A stretch of DNA of 64,000 bases, taken from NCBI RefSeq assembly GCF_038433465.1, contig NZ_JAESVF010000008.1, positions 62,001 through 126,000 on the forward strand. Reading direction: 5' to 3'. Origin of the DNA: Galbibacter sp038433465 (GTDB lineage Bacteria > Bacteroidota > Bacteroidia > Flavobacteriales > Flavobacteriaceae). Under the pieces are notes generated by a model. It was not told the origin of the DNA, did no database searches, and was given only the letters and a program-made list of their open reading frames with translations. Shown one piece after another: positions 54,679 to 63,805 of the stretch (position 1 is the stretch's first letter; each line of letters begins with the position of its first letter). The translations under genes and the position numbers were made by a program.

Positions 54679-55258
54679 CTTTTATTTTTTGTGTTTTTTA
54701 TACTTGTTATCCTCTGTTAACCCAACACTACTAAAGGGTTTGAGGATTAAATACTATGCACTGTAAGACAACTATTTTATGAATTGTAGCGTATTTTTTG
54801 AAGTGTATTTTTCTGATTTTCAGCAGGCAAGAGTTGAGATATTTTAGCAAGTCATCATATTGTTAATATTATCGGTCAACAATTGCGTTATTTTTATTTT
54901 ATACTGAAAGTCTTTACTGAATTTTAATAGATTGATAATTGTGCACAAAGGATGATTTATACTGAAAAATGAGGATTTCCTCAATGAATATAATCGCACA
55001 AAAAATTATTTATTTTTATAAAATTTTTAGCTTTATGAGTATTGTAAACTAAAAATAGTTAATTTACATTTCATAAAAAGTAACGTCAGCGGAATTGGAC
55101 TGCTGTTTGCTTTATCCAAATAAATTATTCATAATAATTAAAATCGCTTTACTGCTACTTAATCTGTAGTTTCAGTAAAGCGATTTTTTATTCTATCCTG
55201 TTTTACGAATGTTATATTCTCATTTTTTGCAATCATTTTTCATTTTATTAATAATTTA
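54679..55258. other. Gene-free divergent region with an isolated terminator-like hairpin
   Basis: No convincing ORF exists in about 580 bases between the cluster II sigma promoter and the PL6 promoter. It is AT-rich, carries a small palindrome (TTGTGCACAA, 54939-54948), two copies of TTTATACTGAAA, and a strong hairpin at 55140-55187. The hairpin has no upstream gene on its strand, so a short non-coding transcript may exist, though I see no matching promoter. Confidence 0.5.
55140..55187 (+). terminator. Orphan strong terminator-like hairpin
   Basis: AAAATCGCTTTACTG pairs perfectly with CAGTAAAGCGATTTT (15 bases). An inner CTAC/GTAG pair extends it, and a T run follows. It may insulate the PL6 promoter from upstream read-through or end a small RNA. 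Confidence 0.75.
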
Positions 55259-55311
55259 TTTGCATAAAATTTAATTATTCATATATTTGGTCAACCAAAC
55301 TGGTAAACCAA
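55259..55311 (+). promoter_or_regulatory. PL6 promoter with tandem TTGGT-NN-ACCAA operators
   Basis: TTTG at 55259-55262, a 19-base spacer, then TATATTTG at 55282-55289 is a full Bacteroidota promoter. Operator 1 (TTGGTCAACCAA, 55287-55298) shares its first bases with the -7 box and operator 2 (CTGGTAAACCAA, 55300-55311) follows 13 bases later. Each is an inverted repeat resembling sites of FadR-subfamily GntR regulators such as UxuR/ExuR. Binding here would block transcription. The same layout occurs at 60396-60425. Confidence 0.75.
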
Positions 55312-55319
55312 TTTATTTT

Positions 55320-57650
55320 ATGAAAAACACTAAACTATTTAGCCTGCTGTTTATTACTGTTTTAGCTTTTTCGTGTGCTAAACAGTCGGAATTAAAAACG
55401 CTTAAGAATTTATCTGAATTTAACGAAGCCATTTCAAAGGCAAAGCCTGGAGATACTTTAATATTAGCAAATGGTACTTGGGAAAATGCCGAGTTGTTAT
55501 TTGAAGCAAAAGGAACAAGCGACAGCTTAATTACATTAAAAGCGGAAACCAAAGGAGAAGTTATTTTAACTGGAAACTCTAATTTAAGAATTGCAGGAGA
55601 GTATTTGGTAGTTGAAGGACTTGTGTTTAAAGATGGTTTTACACCAACAAATGAAGTCATTTCATTTAAAAAAGACAATAAGAATTTAGCAAACAATTGC
55701 CGTTTAACAGAATGTGTGATTGATAATTTTAGTAATCCAGAACGCCATGAAGCCGATACGTGGGTGGCTATTTACGGAAAAAACAATCGAATAGACCACA
55801 ACCACTTAGAGGGTAAACGCAATAGAGGCGTAACCATGACAGTGCGATTGAACACTGAAGAAAGTAGAGAAAACAACCACCGCATTGACCATAATTATTT
55901 TGGTCCTCGTCAAAATTTAGGTTCCAATGGAGGTGAGACGCTCCGTATAGGAACGAGTCATTATTCGCTTACAAATTCTAAAACACTTGTTGAATATAAT
56001 TATTTTGATAGATGTAATGGTGAGCATGAAATCATCTCAAACAAATCGTGTCAGAATACCTTTAAAAACAATGTTTTTTACGAATGTACTGGAACTTTAA
56101 CAATGCGTCACGGTAACGAAACGTGGGTTGAAGGCAATGTATTCTTCGGAAACGGGAAGCTAAATACAGGTGGGATTAGAGTTATAAACGGACAGCAAAC
56201 TGTGGTTAATAATTACGGAGAGGGACTTACGGGATATAGGTTTAGAGGTGCCTTTGTTGTGATGAATGGAGTGCCAAATTCTCCAATAAACAGATACTTT
56301 CAAGTGGAAGATGCTCGTGTGGAAAACAATACGTTTATCAACTCAGACCATGTGCAATTGTGTGCCGGAAGTGATGATGAACGAAGTGTAACACCTATCA
56401 ATTCTGTAATGGCAAACAATATTTTTTACAATGAACATAAAAATCAATTGTTTACTGTATACGACGATATTTCTGGGATTTCTTTTAAAAATAATATTGT
56501 AAGTCCAAACATTCAACCTTTAACCAAAGATGGTTTTAGTCAGCAAGAAATTACTTTTAAACGTGCAGAAAACGGACTTTTAGAACCAACTTCCAACATA
56601 AATGCAGGAGCTAAAATTGCAGGCGAAATTCCTTCAAAAACAACTACAGGAGCTACATGGTATCAAAAAGATGTAGCGGAAGCTTCATTGTCTAGTGGTC
56701 AAATTATTAAAGTGGCACCTGGGTTAAATACACTTGTAGAGGCGGTTGCAAAAGCAAATGCAGGAGACATTCTTCAATTGGAAAATACAGAACCTTATTT
56801 ACTTTCAAAAACTATAACGATTGCGAAGCCGCTTACAATAAGGGCTTCAACTCAAAAGCGCGCAACCATTTTATTCGAGAAGAAAAATGCAATCGAAATT
56901 GAGAATGGAGGAAAGTTAGCTTTAGAAGGAATAATTTTCGACGGGAAAAATGCGCCCGATAGAACAGGAAACGCTGTAATTACTACCAGTAAGTATTCAA
57001 TGAATGATAACTACAAATTATTTATAAATCATTGCGATTTTGTGAATTTGGATATGAATCATTCTTTTAATGCTATCAAAACCTATAAGAATACTTTTGC
57101 GGATACCATCAGTATAAAAAATTCAAAATTTGAGACAATTACAGGAGATGTTCTATCGCTAAATCAAGAAAATGAAGATATAGGTATTTACAATGCAGAA
57201 TATGTAATTCTAAAAAACAATGTGTTTAATAACATCGAAGGAGTCGCTTTAAACTTGTATAGAGGTGGATCTGACGAAAGTACCTTTGGACCTTTTCTAG
57301 ATCTTGAACACTGTGTGTTTAATAACGTTGGGAACGGAAAGCGCAACACAACCGATGCTGCCGTAACACTGTATGGAGTGCAAGATATCGATATAAAAAA
57401 TAACATTTTTAAAGATTCTAAACCACTTAAAGCGCATTTGGTAGTAGGAGAGCCTATTGTAAATATTTCTCATTCTACTTTTTACAACACGCCAAAACCT
57501 ATTATTACTGGAGATCAGGCGTATGAGATTTCATCAATTTGGTCTGAAAATCCTCAGTTGACGGCAGATTTTAAAGTAGATGAAAATTCTACATTAAAAA
57601 ATAAAGCTACAGACGGAAAAAATATTGGAATAATAGATGAAAGCTTATAA
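55320..57650 (+). CDS. Alginate lyase, polysaccharide lyase family 6 (two beta-helix domains)
   Basis: 776-residue lipoprotein (lipobox AFSC) that cleaves alginate by beta-elimination. The N-terminal parallel beta-helix (about 25-440) carries PL6 hallmarks: NHRIDHNYFG, SNGGETLRIGTS, NGEHEIISNKS with Lys242 and LTMRHGNETW with Arg263. The Lys/Arg spacing of 21 matches the AlyGC catalytic pair (Lys220/Arg241). A second beta-helix (about 455-776) resembles the two-domain PL6 enzymes. ATG 55320 replaces a TTG that lies in the operator. It leads the PL6-PL17-kdgF operon. Endo or exo action and M/G preference cannot be read. Confidence 0.92.
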   Translation: MKNTKLFSLLFITVLAFSCAKQSELKTLKNLSEFNEAISKAKPGDTLILANGTWENAELLFEAKGTSDSLITLKAETKGEVILTGNSNLRIAGEYLVVEGLVFKDGFTPTNEVISFKKDNKNLANNCRLTECVIDNFSNPERHEADTWVAIYGKNNRIDHNHLEGKRNRGVTMTVRLNTEESRENNHRIDHNYFGPRQNLGSNGGETLRIGTSHYSLTNSKTLVEYNYFDRCNGEHEIISNKSCQNTFKNNVFYECTGTLTMRHGNETWVEGNVFFGNGKLNTGGIRVINGQQTVVNNYGEGLTGYRFRGAFVVMNGVPNSPINRYFQVEDARVENNTFINSDHVQLCAGSDDERSVTPINSVMANNIFYNEHKNQLFTVYDDISGISFKNNIVSPNIQPLTKDGFSQQEITFKRAENGLLEPTSNINAGAKIAGEIPSKTTTGATWYQKDVAEASLSSGQIIKVAPGLNTLVEAVAKANAGDILQLENTEPYLLSKTITIAKPLTIRASTQKRATILFEKKNAIEIENGGKLALEGIIFDGKNAPDRTGNAVITTSKYSMNDNYKLFINHCDFVNLDMNHSFNAIKTYKNTFADTISIKNSKFETITGDVLSLNQENEDIGIYNAEYVILKNNVFNNIEGVALNLYRGGSDESTFGPFLDLEHCVFNNVGNGKRNTTDAAVTLYGVQDIDIKNNIFKDSKPLKAHLVVGEPIVNISHSTFYNTPKPIITGDQAYEISSIWSENPQLTADFKVDENSTLKNKATDGKNIGIIDESL

Positions 57651-57660
57651 AGTTCATTTT

Positions 57661-59928
57661 ATGAAATCATTCAGTAAAATACTTTCTCTTTTGTTTTTCT
57701 TTGGTGTTTCCGCAGTGGTTTCGGCTCAATTTACAACAAATACACATCCGAGTTTAACCTTAACAGAACAGGGTGTAGCTTCTATTAAAAAGAATTTGGG
57801 CAGTGTTCCGTTATTTGATGAAACTTTAGCAGAAGTAAAACATCAAGTTGATAAAGAAATAATGTCTGGAATAGAAGTGCCAATCCCTAAAGACATGGCG
57901 GGTGGCTATACACATGAAAGGCATAAACAAAACTTTTTTGTGCTTCAAAAGGCAGGAAGTTTGTATCAAATTTTGGGTGATAAAAAGTACGCAACTTATA
58001 TAAAAAATATGTTGGATGCATACGCCAAAATGTATAAAACATTACCCTTGCATCCAGAAGAACGTTCGTATGCGCGTGGAAAACTTTTTTGGCAATGCTT
58101 AAACGATGCCAATTGGTTGGTGTATGTTAGTCAGGCGTACGATGCTATTTATGATTTTCTTTCAGCAGAAGAAAGAAACTATTTAGAACAAGAACTTTTT
58201 ATCCCTTTTGCAGATTTTTTATCCCTTGAAAACCCTAAGTTTTTTAACCGAATTCATAATCATAGCACGTGGGGAAATGCAGCCGTTGGAATGATTGGGT
58301 TGGCAATGCGAGATACAACGCTTGTCAATAGAGCTTTATATGGCATGAAAACGTCTTCGCTTGATTTAACAGAAAAAGACAACGACGGAGGTTTTATTTT
58401 TGATGCTGAAGGAAAGGCAGGTTTTTTAGCAAATTTAGAAGATGCATTTTCTCCTTCAGGATATTATACCGAAGGGCCTTATTATCAGCGTTACGCCATG
58501 TATCCGTTTATGATTTTTGCTGAAGGACTCTATAACACTGGGTATAAAAAGGATATTTTTCAGTTTAAAGATAGTGTGCTGATAAAGGCCGTAAACACTT
58601 TGGTAGATTTAACTGATGTTGAAGGGAATTTTTATCCGCTTAATGATGCTCAAAAAGGAATGTCTTATTATTCGAGTTCGTTAATAAGTGCTGTAGATAT
58701 CGCTTATTTTTATGGGGCTAAAAACTCTTCTTTATTGGCAATTGCTGAAAAGCAACAAGCAGTTACGCTCAACGATGCCGGACTTGCAGTAGCTCAAGCA
58801 GTAAGTAGAGGAGATTTTGAGAAATCAATTCCAAGAAATTCTTTTGAAATTCAAGATGGCACAAACGGAAATCAAGGTGGTATTACGGTGTTGCGTTCTT
58901 CAGCTTCAGCTATTCCTTTGGATGTTGTTTTTAAATATTCATCACACGGAGGAAGTCATGGACATTACGACAAACTTTCATTTTCAATGTATGATGGAGC
59001 TACTGAAGTGCTTCAAGATTACGGATTGGCACGCTTTGTAAATATCGACCAGAAAAATGGTGGCGGATATTTAAAAGAGAACACCACTTGGGCAAAACAA
59101 ACCATTGCACACAATACTATTGTTCAAGATGAAAAGTCGCATTTTAATGGGGAGTATAAAATAGGGAGTCAACACCATTCGTCTAAATATTTTTCAGACT
59201 TTAAAAACAAAAACATACAAATAGCGAGCGCTGTAGATAGTAACGCTTATAAAGGAACTTTGCTACATAGAACACTCGCGTTAGTAACTCTTGAAGCGTT
59301 TGAAAATCCAATTTTGATTGATGTATTTAGAGTTGAAGCTCAAACAAAACATCAGTATGACTTACCGTATCATTTTACAGGGCAGGTCATAAGTACTAAT
59401 GTCGATTTGAATACTAGTAACACACTTTCAGCACTTGGAACTTCAGATGGATACCAGCATTTATATAAAGAAGCTTGGGGTACTGTTTCAAAGGAAATCG
59501 CACAATTAACATGGTTGCTAAGCGGATGTTTTTATTCGCTAACCACAACTGCAGAAAGTGGCGATGAACTTTTATTTACACGACTAGGAGCAAACGATGC
59601 CAATTTTAATTTGCGTAGAGACCCAGCTGTTATTTTAAGAAGAAAAAATACCGATAAAACTACTTTTGTATCAGTAGTCGAAAAACATGGAAGTTATAGC
59701 CCTGTCACCGAAAATGCAAAAAATGCTTTTAGTCAAGTAGAACAAATAAATGTATTGCAAAGTGATGAGCAGTATACTGTGGTTGAGGTTGAATACCTTC
59801 AGCAAAACCTTATTTTATTCATTGCGAATGCAAATACTTCAGAAGATAAAATACATAATTTAAATGTACATGGAAAGACCTACACATGGTCTGGACCTTA
59901 TCATTTTATAAATAATCAGAAAAAATAA
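57661..59928 (+). CDS. Oligoalginate lyase, polysaccharide lyase family 17
   Basis: Exo-type lyase of about 755 residues that releases unsaturated monouronate from alginate oligomers. It has a signal peptide ending near VSAQ, an N-terminal alpha/alpha-toroid with Asn200-His201 in HNHSTWGN (matching Asn201/His202 of Alg17c) and the tyrosine-rich YYTEGPYYQRY, and a C-terminal heparinase II/III-like beta domain with SSHGGSHGHYDKLSF. An in-frame ATG at 57637 would overlap PL6 by 14 bases; ATG 57661 gives a cleaner signal peptide. It is probably periplasmic. Confidence 0.9.
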   Translation: MKSFSKILSLLFFFGVSAVVSAQFTTNTHPSLTLTEQGVASIKKNLGSVPLFDETLAEVKHQVDKEIMSGIEVPIPKDMAGGYTHERHKQNFFVLQKAGSLYQILGDKKYATYIKNMLDAYAKMYKTLPLHPEERSYARGKLFWQCLNDANWLVYVSQAYDAIYDFLSAEERNYLEQELFIPFADFLSLENPKFFNRIHNHSTWGNAAVGMIGLAMRDTTLVNRALYGMKTSSLDLTEKDNDGGFIFDAEGKAGFLANLEDAFSPSGYYTEGPYYQRYAMYPFMIFAEGLYNTGYKKDIFQFKDSVLIKAVNTLVDLTDVEGNFYPLNDAQKGMSYYSSSLISAVDIAYFYGAKNSSLLAIAEKQQAVTLNDAGLAVAQAVSRGDFEKSIPRNSFEIQDGTNGNQGGITVLRSSASAIPLDVVFKYSSHGGSHGHYDKLSFSMYDGATEVLQDYGLARFVNIDQKNGGGYLKENTTWAKQTIAHNTIVQDEKSHFNGEYKIGSQHHSSKYFSDFKNKNIQIASAVDSNAYKGTLLHRTLALVTLEAFENPILIDVFRVEAQTKHQYDLPYHFTGQVISTNVDLNTSNTLSALGTSDGYQHLYKEAWGTVSKEIAQLTWLLSGCFYSLTTTAESGDELLFTRLGANDANFNLRRDPAVILRRKNTDKTTFVSVVEKHGSYSPVTENAKNAFSQVEQINVLQSDEQYTVVEVEYLQQNLILFIANANTSEDKIHNLNVHGKTYTWSGPYHFINNQKK

Positions 59929-59934
59929 AAAAAA

Positions 59935-60285
59935 ATGGAAAAATCATTCGGAACTAGTGAAAAATTTATCAAAGGAGCTTCATTAGAATGGGAAGAAGTT
60001 GCGCCAGGTGTAAAAAGAAAAATAATGGGGTACGACGATAAAATAATGCTTGTTAAAGTTCATTTTGACAAAGGAGGCATTGGGAGTATGCACGAGCATT
60101 ACCACTCTCAAGTAACCTATGTAGTGAGCGGAAAATTTGAGTTAACAATTGAAGGAGAAACCAAATTAATGGAAGCTGGCGACTCTTTTTATATTCCACC
60201 GCATGAAATGCATGGAGCCATTTGTGTAGAAGAAGGTGTGTTGATAGATGTTTTTAGTCCTATTCGAGAAGATTTTATGAGTTAA
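59935..60285 (+). CDS. kdgF: KdgF-like cupin (unsaturated monouronate processing)
   Basis: 116-residue single-domain cupin without signal peptide. Metal ligands are visible: His53, His55 and Gln59 in MHEHYHSQ and His93 in PPHEMHGA. KdgF converts the 4,5-unsaturated monouronates made by alginate and pectin lyases to linear 4-deoxy-5-hexoseulose uronate. It is 6 bases downstream of PL17, which yields that product. Lack of a signal peptide puts it in the cytoplasm, so an importer for the monomer must exist elsewhere. Confidence 0.88.
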   Translation: MEKSFGTSEKFIKGASLEWEEVAPGVKRKIMGYDDKIMLVKVHFDKGGIGSMHEHYHSQVTYVVSGKFELTIEGETKLMEAGDSFYIPPHEMHGAICVEEGVLIDVFSPIREDFMS

Positions 60286-60395
60286 AACTAGCTGTTTTTG
60301 CTTATGTGTTTAAAAATGCAGCTCTATTTTGTTAAAATATCATTTTTAGACATAAGTTTTTGATAAAAACATTTTTAGTTAACATTTAAATAATA
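60286..60395 (+). other. kdgF to susC spacer, weak hairpin only
   Basis: After kdgF a weak hairpin (60290-60323, AGCTG and CAGCT with adjoining T and A runs and a bulge) may partly terminate the lyase operon. Nothing else is recognised before the susC promoter; TTAG near 60375 may stand in for the -33 box. Confidence 0.35.
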
Positions 60396-60425
60396 TATAT
60401 TTGGTAAACCAATTTGGTAAACCAA
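60396..60425 (+). promoter_or_regulatory. Alginate susC promoter with tandem TTGGT-NN-ACCAA operators
   Basis: TATATTTG (60396-60403) is a -7 box. Operators TTGGTAAACCAA at 60401-60412 and 60414-60425 follow, with the first sharing its start with the -7 box and the second 13 bases later, exactly as at the PL6 promoter. This places both transcription units under one regulator, likely GntR/FadR-type, not encoded in the window. Confidence 0.75.
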
Positions 60426-60459
60426 TTAAAACGAATAGAAATTATAAAACAAATTTAGT

Positions 60460-60480
60460 ATGAAACATTTTGTGAAATAG
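60460..60480 (+). other. Possible leader micro-ORF (MKHFVK)
   Basis: ATG-AAA-CAT-TTT-GTG-AAA-TAG, six codons, lies about 50 bases after the predicted transcript start and 3 bases before a terminator-like hairpin. The layout recalls attenuator leaders, but codons show no biased amino acid, so it may be chance. Confidence 0.2.
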
Positions 60481-60483
60481 TAC

Positions 60484-60517
60484 AAAAAAAAGGACAGGCG
60501 CACACCTATCCTTTTTT
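60484..60517 (+). terminator. Terminator-like hairpin inside the susC leader
   Basis: AAAAAGGA-C-AGG and CCT-A-TCCTTTTT form a stem with one mismatch and a T run. It lies after the susC promoter and 200 bases before the ATG, so it could attenuate susC or, less likely, just close the upstream operon. Confidence 0.65.
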
Positions 60518-60555
60518 GAAAATCAACTTCTAAAAAGAAGTAAAATTTAAACATG

Positions 60556-60672
60556 TAATTACTTAATAAGTAATTAGAAGTTACAAAGATACATTTTTTT
60601 CATAAGTAACTTCAAAAAAGCTAACTCAACAATTACATTTAAGTAAATAGCCATCGAGGTATTTTATACCTC
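60556..60672 (+). promoter_or_regulatory. Structured 5' leader of the alginate susC
   Basis: Three further inverted repeats occur before the ATG: TAATTACTTA and its complement around one base (60556-60576), GAAGTTAC paired with GTAACTTC just downstream, and GAGGTAT-TTT-ATACCTC (60656-60672). With the hairpin at 60484 the leader is about 310 bases, unlike the short leader of PL6. No known riboswitch is recognised. Confidence 0.45.
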
Positions 60673-60719
60673 TAGAAATTCTATGTAAAAATTCAAACTA
60701 ACTTAAAGATTTTAAACTT

Positions 60720-63700
60720 ATGAAAATCAGGTTTTTAACCATATTTATAATGCTTATTTTGTGTCAATATTCGGGTATTGCGCAAGATACATTTATGCTA
60801 AGTGGTACGGTTACAGCCAAATCCGACGGAGTGCCAATTCCAGGAGTAAATGTGCTTGTAGCCAATAGTAATAAAGGAGTTGTTACCGATTTTGACGGGA
60901 ACTACTCAATTTCGGTAACTAAAGGGGATAAAGTTTCGTATAGCTTTATCGGTTTTACCGAACAAACAATAACAGTTTCTGACCAACAGACTATAGATAT
61001 TGCGCTCGAGCAAGACCTTGAAGAACTCGATGAGGTGGTTGTTGTAGGGTATGGAACGCAAAAGAAAACAAGCTTAACTGGAGCGATTTCTAAAGTAACC
61101 AATGAAGCGCTCGATCAAATACCAACATCTAGGGTAGATGATGCTTTGGTTGGACAAGTAGCTGGGGTAAATATACAAGCTACTGAAGCCGAGGCTGGGT
61201 CTGCACCAACCATTAGAATTAGAGGTACAGGGTCGTTAACTGGAAGTTCAGATCCGTTAATTGTAGTAGATGGATTAGTGGTTGATAATGACTTTTTAGG
61301 AAGTTTAGACATGAGCGAGGTAGAGTCGTTTGATGTATTAAAAGATGCTGCTTCTGCTGCTATTTATGGTTCTCGTGGAGGAAATGGAGTTATTTTAATT
61401 ACTACCAAACAAGGAAAGTCTGGTAAAACAGTATTTAGTTATCAAGGTTATACGGGGTTAAAATCTGCAAAGCAGAGCGATGCTTACTATTTTTCGGTAG
61501 CCGAAACAGCTGCTGCTGAATTAGCTTTTGCAGGAACACTTTCCGATAGAACAAAGTATTTACAAAAAATAGGAATCGATCAAGATTGGCAAGATATCAT
61601 TTTTGATGGAGGGAAAATTGAAAGTCATGAAGTAAGTGCTCGTGGAGGAAATGAAACTACAAAGTTCAGTGTTTCTTTCGGATATTTACACGACGAGGGT
61701 GTGTTGTTAACAGATGATTACAAGCGTTACAATGCACGTTTAAAAATTGATACAAAAGTTGGAGAGCGTTTTAGTTTTGGTGGAAACCTAGCACCTTCGT
61801 ACACCAATACAAGACGTTTTGATGGCTCTACACACGATATTTTACGTCAGCCGCCATGGTTGCCTTTGTACCATGACGAAAACACAATTCAGTATGTAGA
61901 TAGAAATGTTTACCCAGATGTGCAAATAGGCGATTATGCAGTACAACGTCATTTTGATAATTACGATTATTATGGAGATGGTAGTAGCTTAATCGATATT
62001 AGTGATACGTCGAACACCAATCCAGGAGCAAAAGTTTTGGAAAGAGACCAGAATGATTATAAATTTAAATTGTTTGGAAGTTTCTACGGAGAATACAAAA
62101 TTGCTAAGGGATTAAAGTTTAAGGCAACACTTTCTGGAGATTATCAAGATACAAGGAGAGATCGTTGGCAAGGGGTTTTATCGAGTAGAAACGGTGCTGC
62201 CGATGCGAGTTATGAAGTTTCAGATGAAAATAGAATTCATATAGCTACCGAAAATTATTTTACGTATGATAGAACCTTCGGAAAGCACGACGTTGAGGCT
62301 GTAGCTGGTTTTTCAGCAGAAAAATGGGATTACGAAGGAAATAGTTCTTTAGGAACAGGATATACTTCAGATTTAATACAAACGTTAACAGCTGCAACAG
62401 TACTTTCAGAACTCGATTCTTGGATTTATGCAGAGCGTTTCCAATCGTATTTTGGGCGTCTTAACTATGCTTTTGATGATAAATATTTGTTTTCTGCAAG
62501 TTTCCGTAGAGATGGAAGTTCGGTTTTTGGAATGGATTCTAAATACGGGAATTTCCCAGCAGTATCTGCAGGTTGGCGTATTTCACAAGAAAATTTTTTA
62601 ATCAATAGCGATGCAATTAGCAATTTAAAGTTAAGAGTAAGTTACGGTTATACAGGTAATAAAGATTTAAATACAGGGAACGATATTATCGATTTATACC
62701 CAGCGTTGTCACTGCTTGGGCCTTCTTCAGCAACTATCGAAGGAAGTTTAGAGTCGGCTTACATTGCATTGAATATTGCAAATCCAGATTTACAATGGGA
62801 GCGTTCAAAAGAAATCAACCTAGGGCTAGATTATGGATTCTTTAGAAATAGAATCACAGGTTCTGTAGATTATTACAACCGTACCAGCGATCAATTACTT
62901 TTAGACAATCCAGTATCGTCAACAACAGGATTTAGAAGTGCGTTGGTAAACATCGGAGAAGTTGTTAATAGTGGTTTTGAATTTGAGCTTAGAACACGTA
63001 ACATTTCAAATCAAAATTTTAAATGGACAACAACTTTCTTGGCTTCGATGAATGATAATGAGTTAACTGACTTTGCAGACTCTAATGGTCAAATTCAATT
63101 TGTAGATGATAAAAGAGCTGCAGAGTGGATTAATTTAGAAGGGCAACCAATTTCTTCTTTCTACGGATGGGTAGTCGACGATCAAGTTCCGTTGGAATAT
63201 TTACAACAACCTTTTTGGCCTGTAGGTGGGCAAGCGCAAGATGTGTACGTAAAAGACCTTAACGGCGATGGACTAATTGATGATGATGATAAAACAATAT
63301 TAGGAAGCCCATACCCAGATTTGGTTTGGAGTGTTACCAACGATTTCCAAATTGGTAACCTTGATGTAAGTTTCTTATTTCAAGGAAGTCACGGTGCCGA
63401 AGTTCGTAATATGGGAGACCAATACTTGTTTAACCATTTTAATAGCGGACAAGATTTTGATCCGTCAATTACTCCAAATCAAGAGTTTATACGAGAGAAA
63501 ATCTTTACAAACTCTATCGTTCAAGATGCTTCGTACGTTGCTTTAAGAACAGTAAATGTTGGGTTTAATTTCCCAAAAGATGTTACTCAAAATATAGGTC
63601 TTTCTAATTTGAGACTTTATGTGGCAGGGCAAAACTTACTGTACTTTACTGCAGACGGTTATACAGGGTTTAATCCAGAATCGATTTACGAAACTTCTCC

Positions 63701-63776
63701 AACAACCTACGGTTATCAAAGAGCAGGTTCGCCTATCGCAAGAACCATTTCGTTGGGGTTAAATGCTGAGTTTTAA
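60720..63776 (+). CDS. SusC/RagA TonB-dependent transporter of the alginate locus
   Basis: 1018-residue outer-membrane transporter for alginate oligomers. It has a signal peptide ending near GIAQ, a carboxypeptidase-regulatory-like domain (about 27-100, LSGTVTAKSDGVPIPGVNV), a TonB box region ELDEVVVVGYGTQKK, a plug with IRIRGTGSL and PLIVVDGLVV, and a barrel ending in LGLNAEF. There is no STN domain and no nearby FecI/FecR, so induction is expected through the operators. It is followed after 29 bases by susD. Substrate is inferred from the linked lyases. Confidence 0.93.
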   Translation: MKIRFLTIFIMLILCQYSGIAQDTFMLSGTVTAKSDGVPIPGVNVLVANSNKGVVTDFDGNYSISVTKGDKVSYSFIGFTEQTITVSDQQTIDIALEQDLEELDEVVVVGYGTQKKTSLTGAISKVTNEALDQIPTSRVDDALVGQVAGVNIQATEAEAGSAPTIRIRGTGSLTGSSDPLIVVDGLVVDNDFLGSLDMSEVESFDVLKDAASAAIYGSRGGNGVILITTKQGKSGKTVFSYQGYTGLKSAKQSDAYYFSVAETAAAELAFAGTLSDRTKYLQKIGIDQDWQDIIFDGGKIESHEVSARGGNETTKFSVSFGYLHDEGVLLTDDYKRYNARLKIDTKVGERFSFGGNLAPSYTNTRRFDGSTHDILRQPPWLPLYHDENTIQYVDRNVYPDVQIGDYAVQRHFDNYDYYGDGSSLIDISDTSNTNPGAKVLERDQNDYKFKLFGSFYGEYKIAKGLKFKATLSGDYQDTRRDRWQGVLSSRNGAADASYEVSDENRIHIATENYFTYDRTFGKHDVEAVAGFSAEKWDYEGNSSLGTGYTSDLIQTLTAATVLSELDSWIYAERFQSYFGRLNYAFDDKYLFSASFRRDGSSVFGMDSKYGNFPAVSAGWRISQENFLINSDAISNLKLRVSYGYTGNKDLNTGNDIIDLYPALSLLGPSSATIEGSLESAYIALNIANPDLQWERSKEINLGLDYGFFRNRITGSVDYYNRTSDQLLLDNPVSSTTGFRSALVNIGEVVNSGFEFELRTRNISNQNFKWTTTFLASMNDNELTDFADSNGQIQFVDDKRAAEWINLEGQPISSFYGWVVDDQVPLEYLQQPFWPVGGQAQDVYVKDLNGDGLIDDDDKTILGSPYPDLVWSVTNDFQIGNLDVSFLFQGSHGAEVRNMGDQYLFNHFNSGQDFDPSITPNQEFIREKIFTNSIVQDASYVALRTVNVGFNFPKDVTQNIGLSNLRLYVAGQNLLYFTADGYTGFNPESIYETSPTTYGYQRAGSPIARTISLGLNAEF

Positions 63777-63805
63777 AAGATTTTAACTGACTAAATTACT
63801 TAAAA

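Noticed and set aside
54679..55258. 6S RNA, tmRNA or tRNA in the gene-free region
   Set aside because: No tRNA-like arms, tag reading frame or 6S-like long bulged stem could be recognised.
55287..55319. TTG start for PL6 eleven codons upstream
   Set aside because: It falls in operator 1 and the -7 box; ATG 55320 gives a proper lipoprotein signal.
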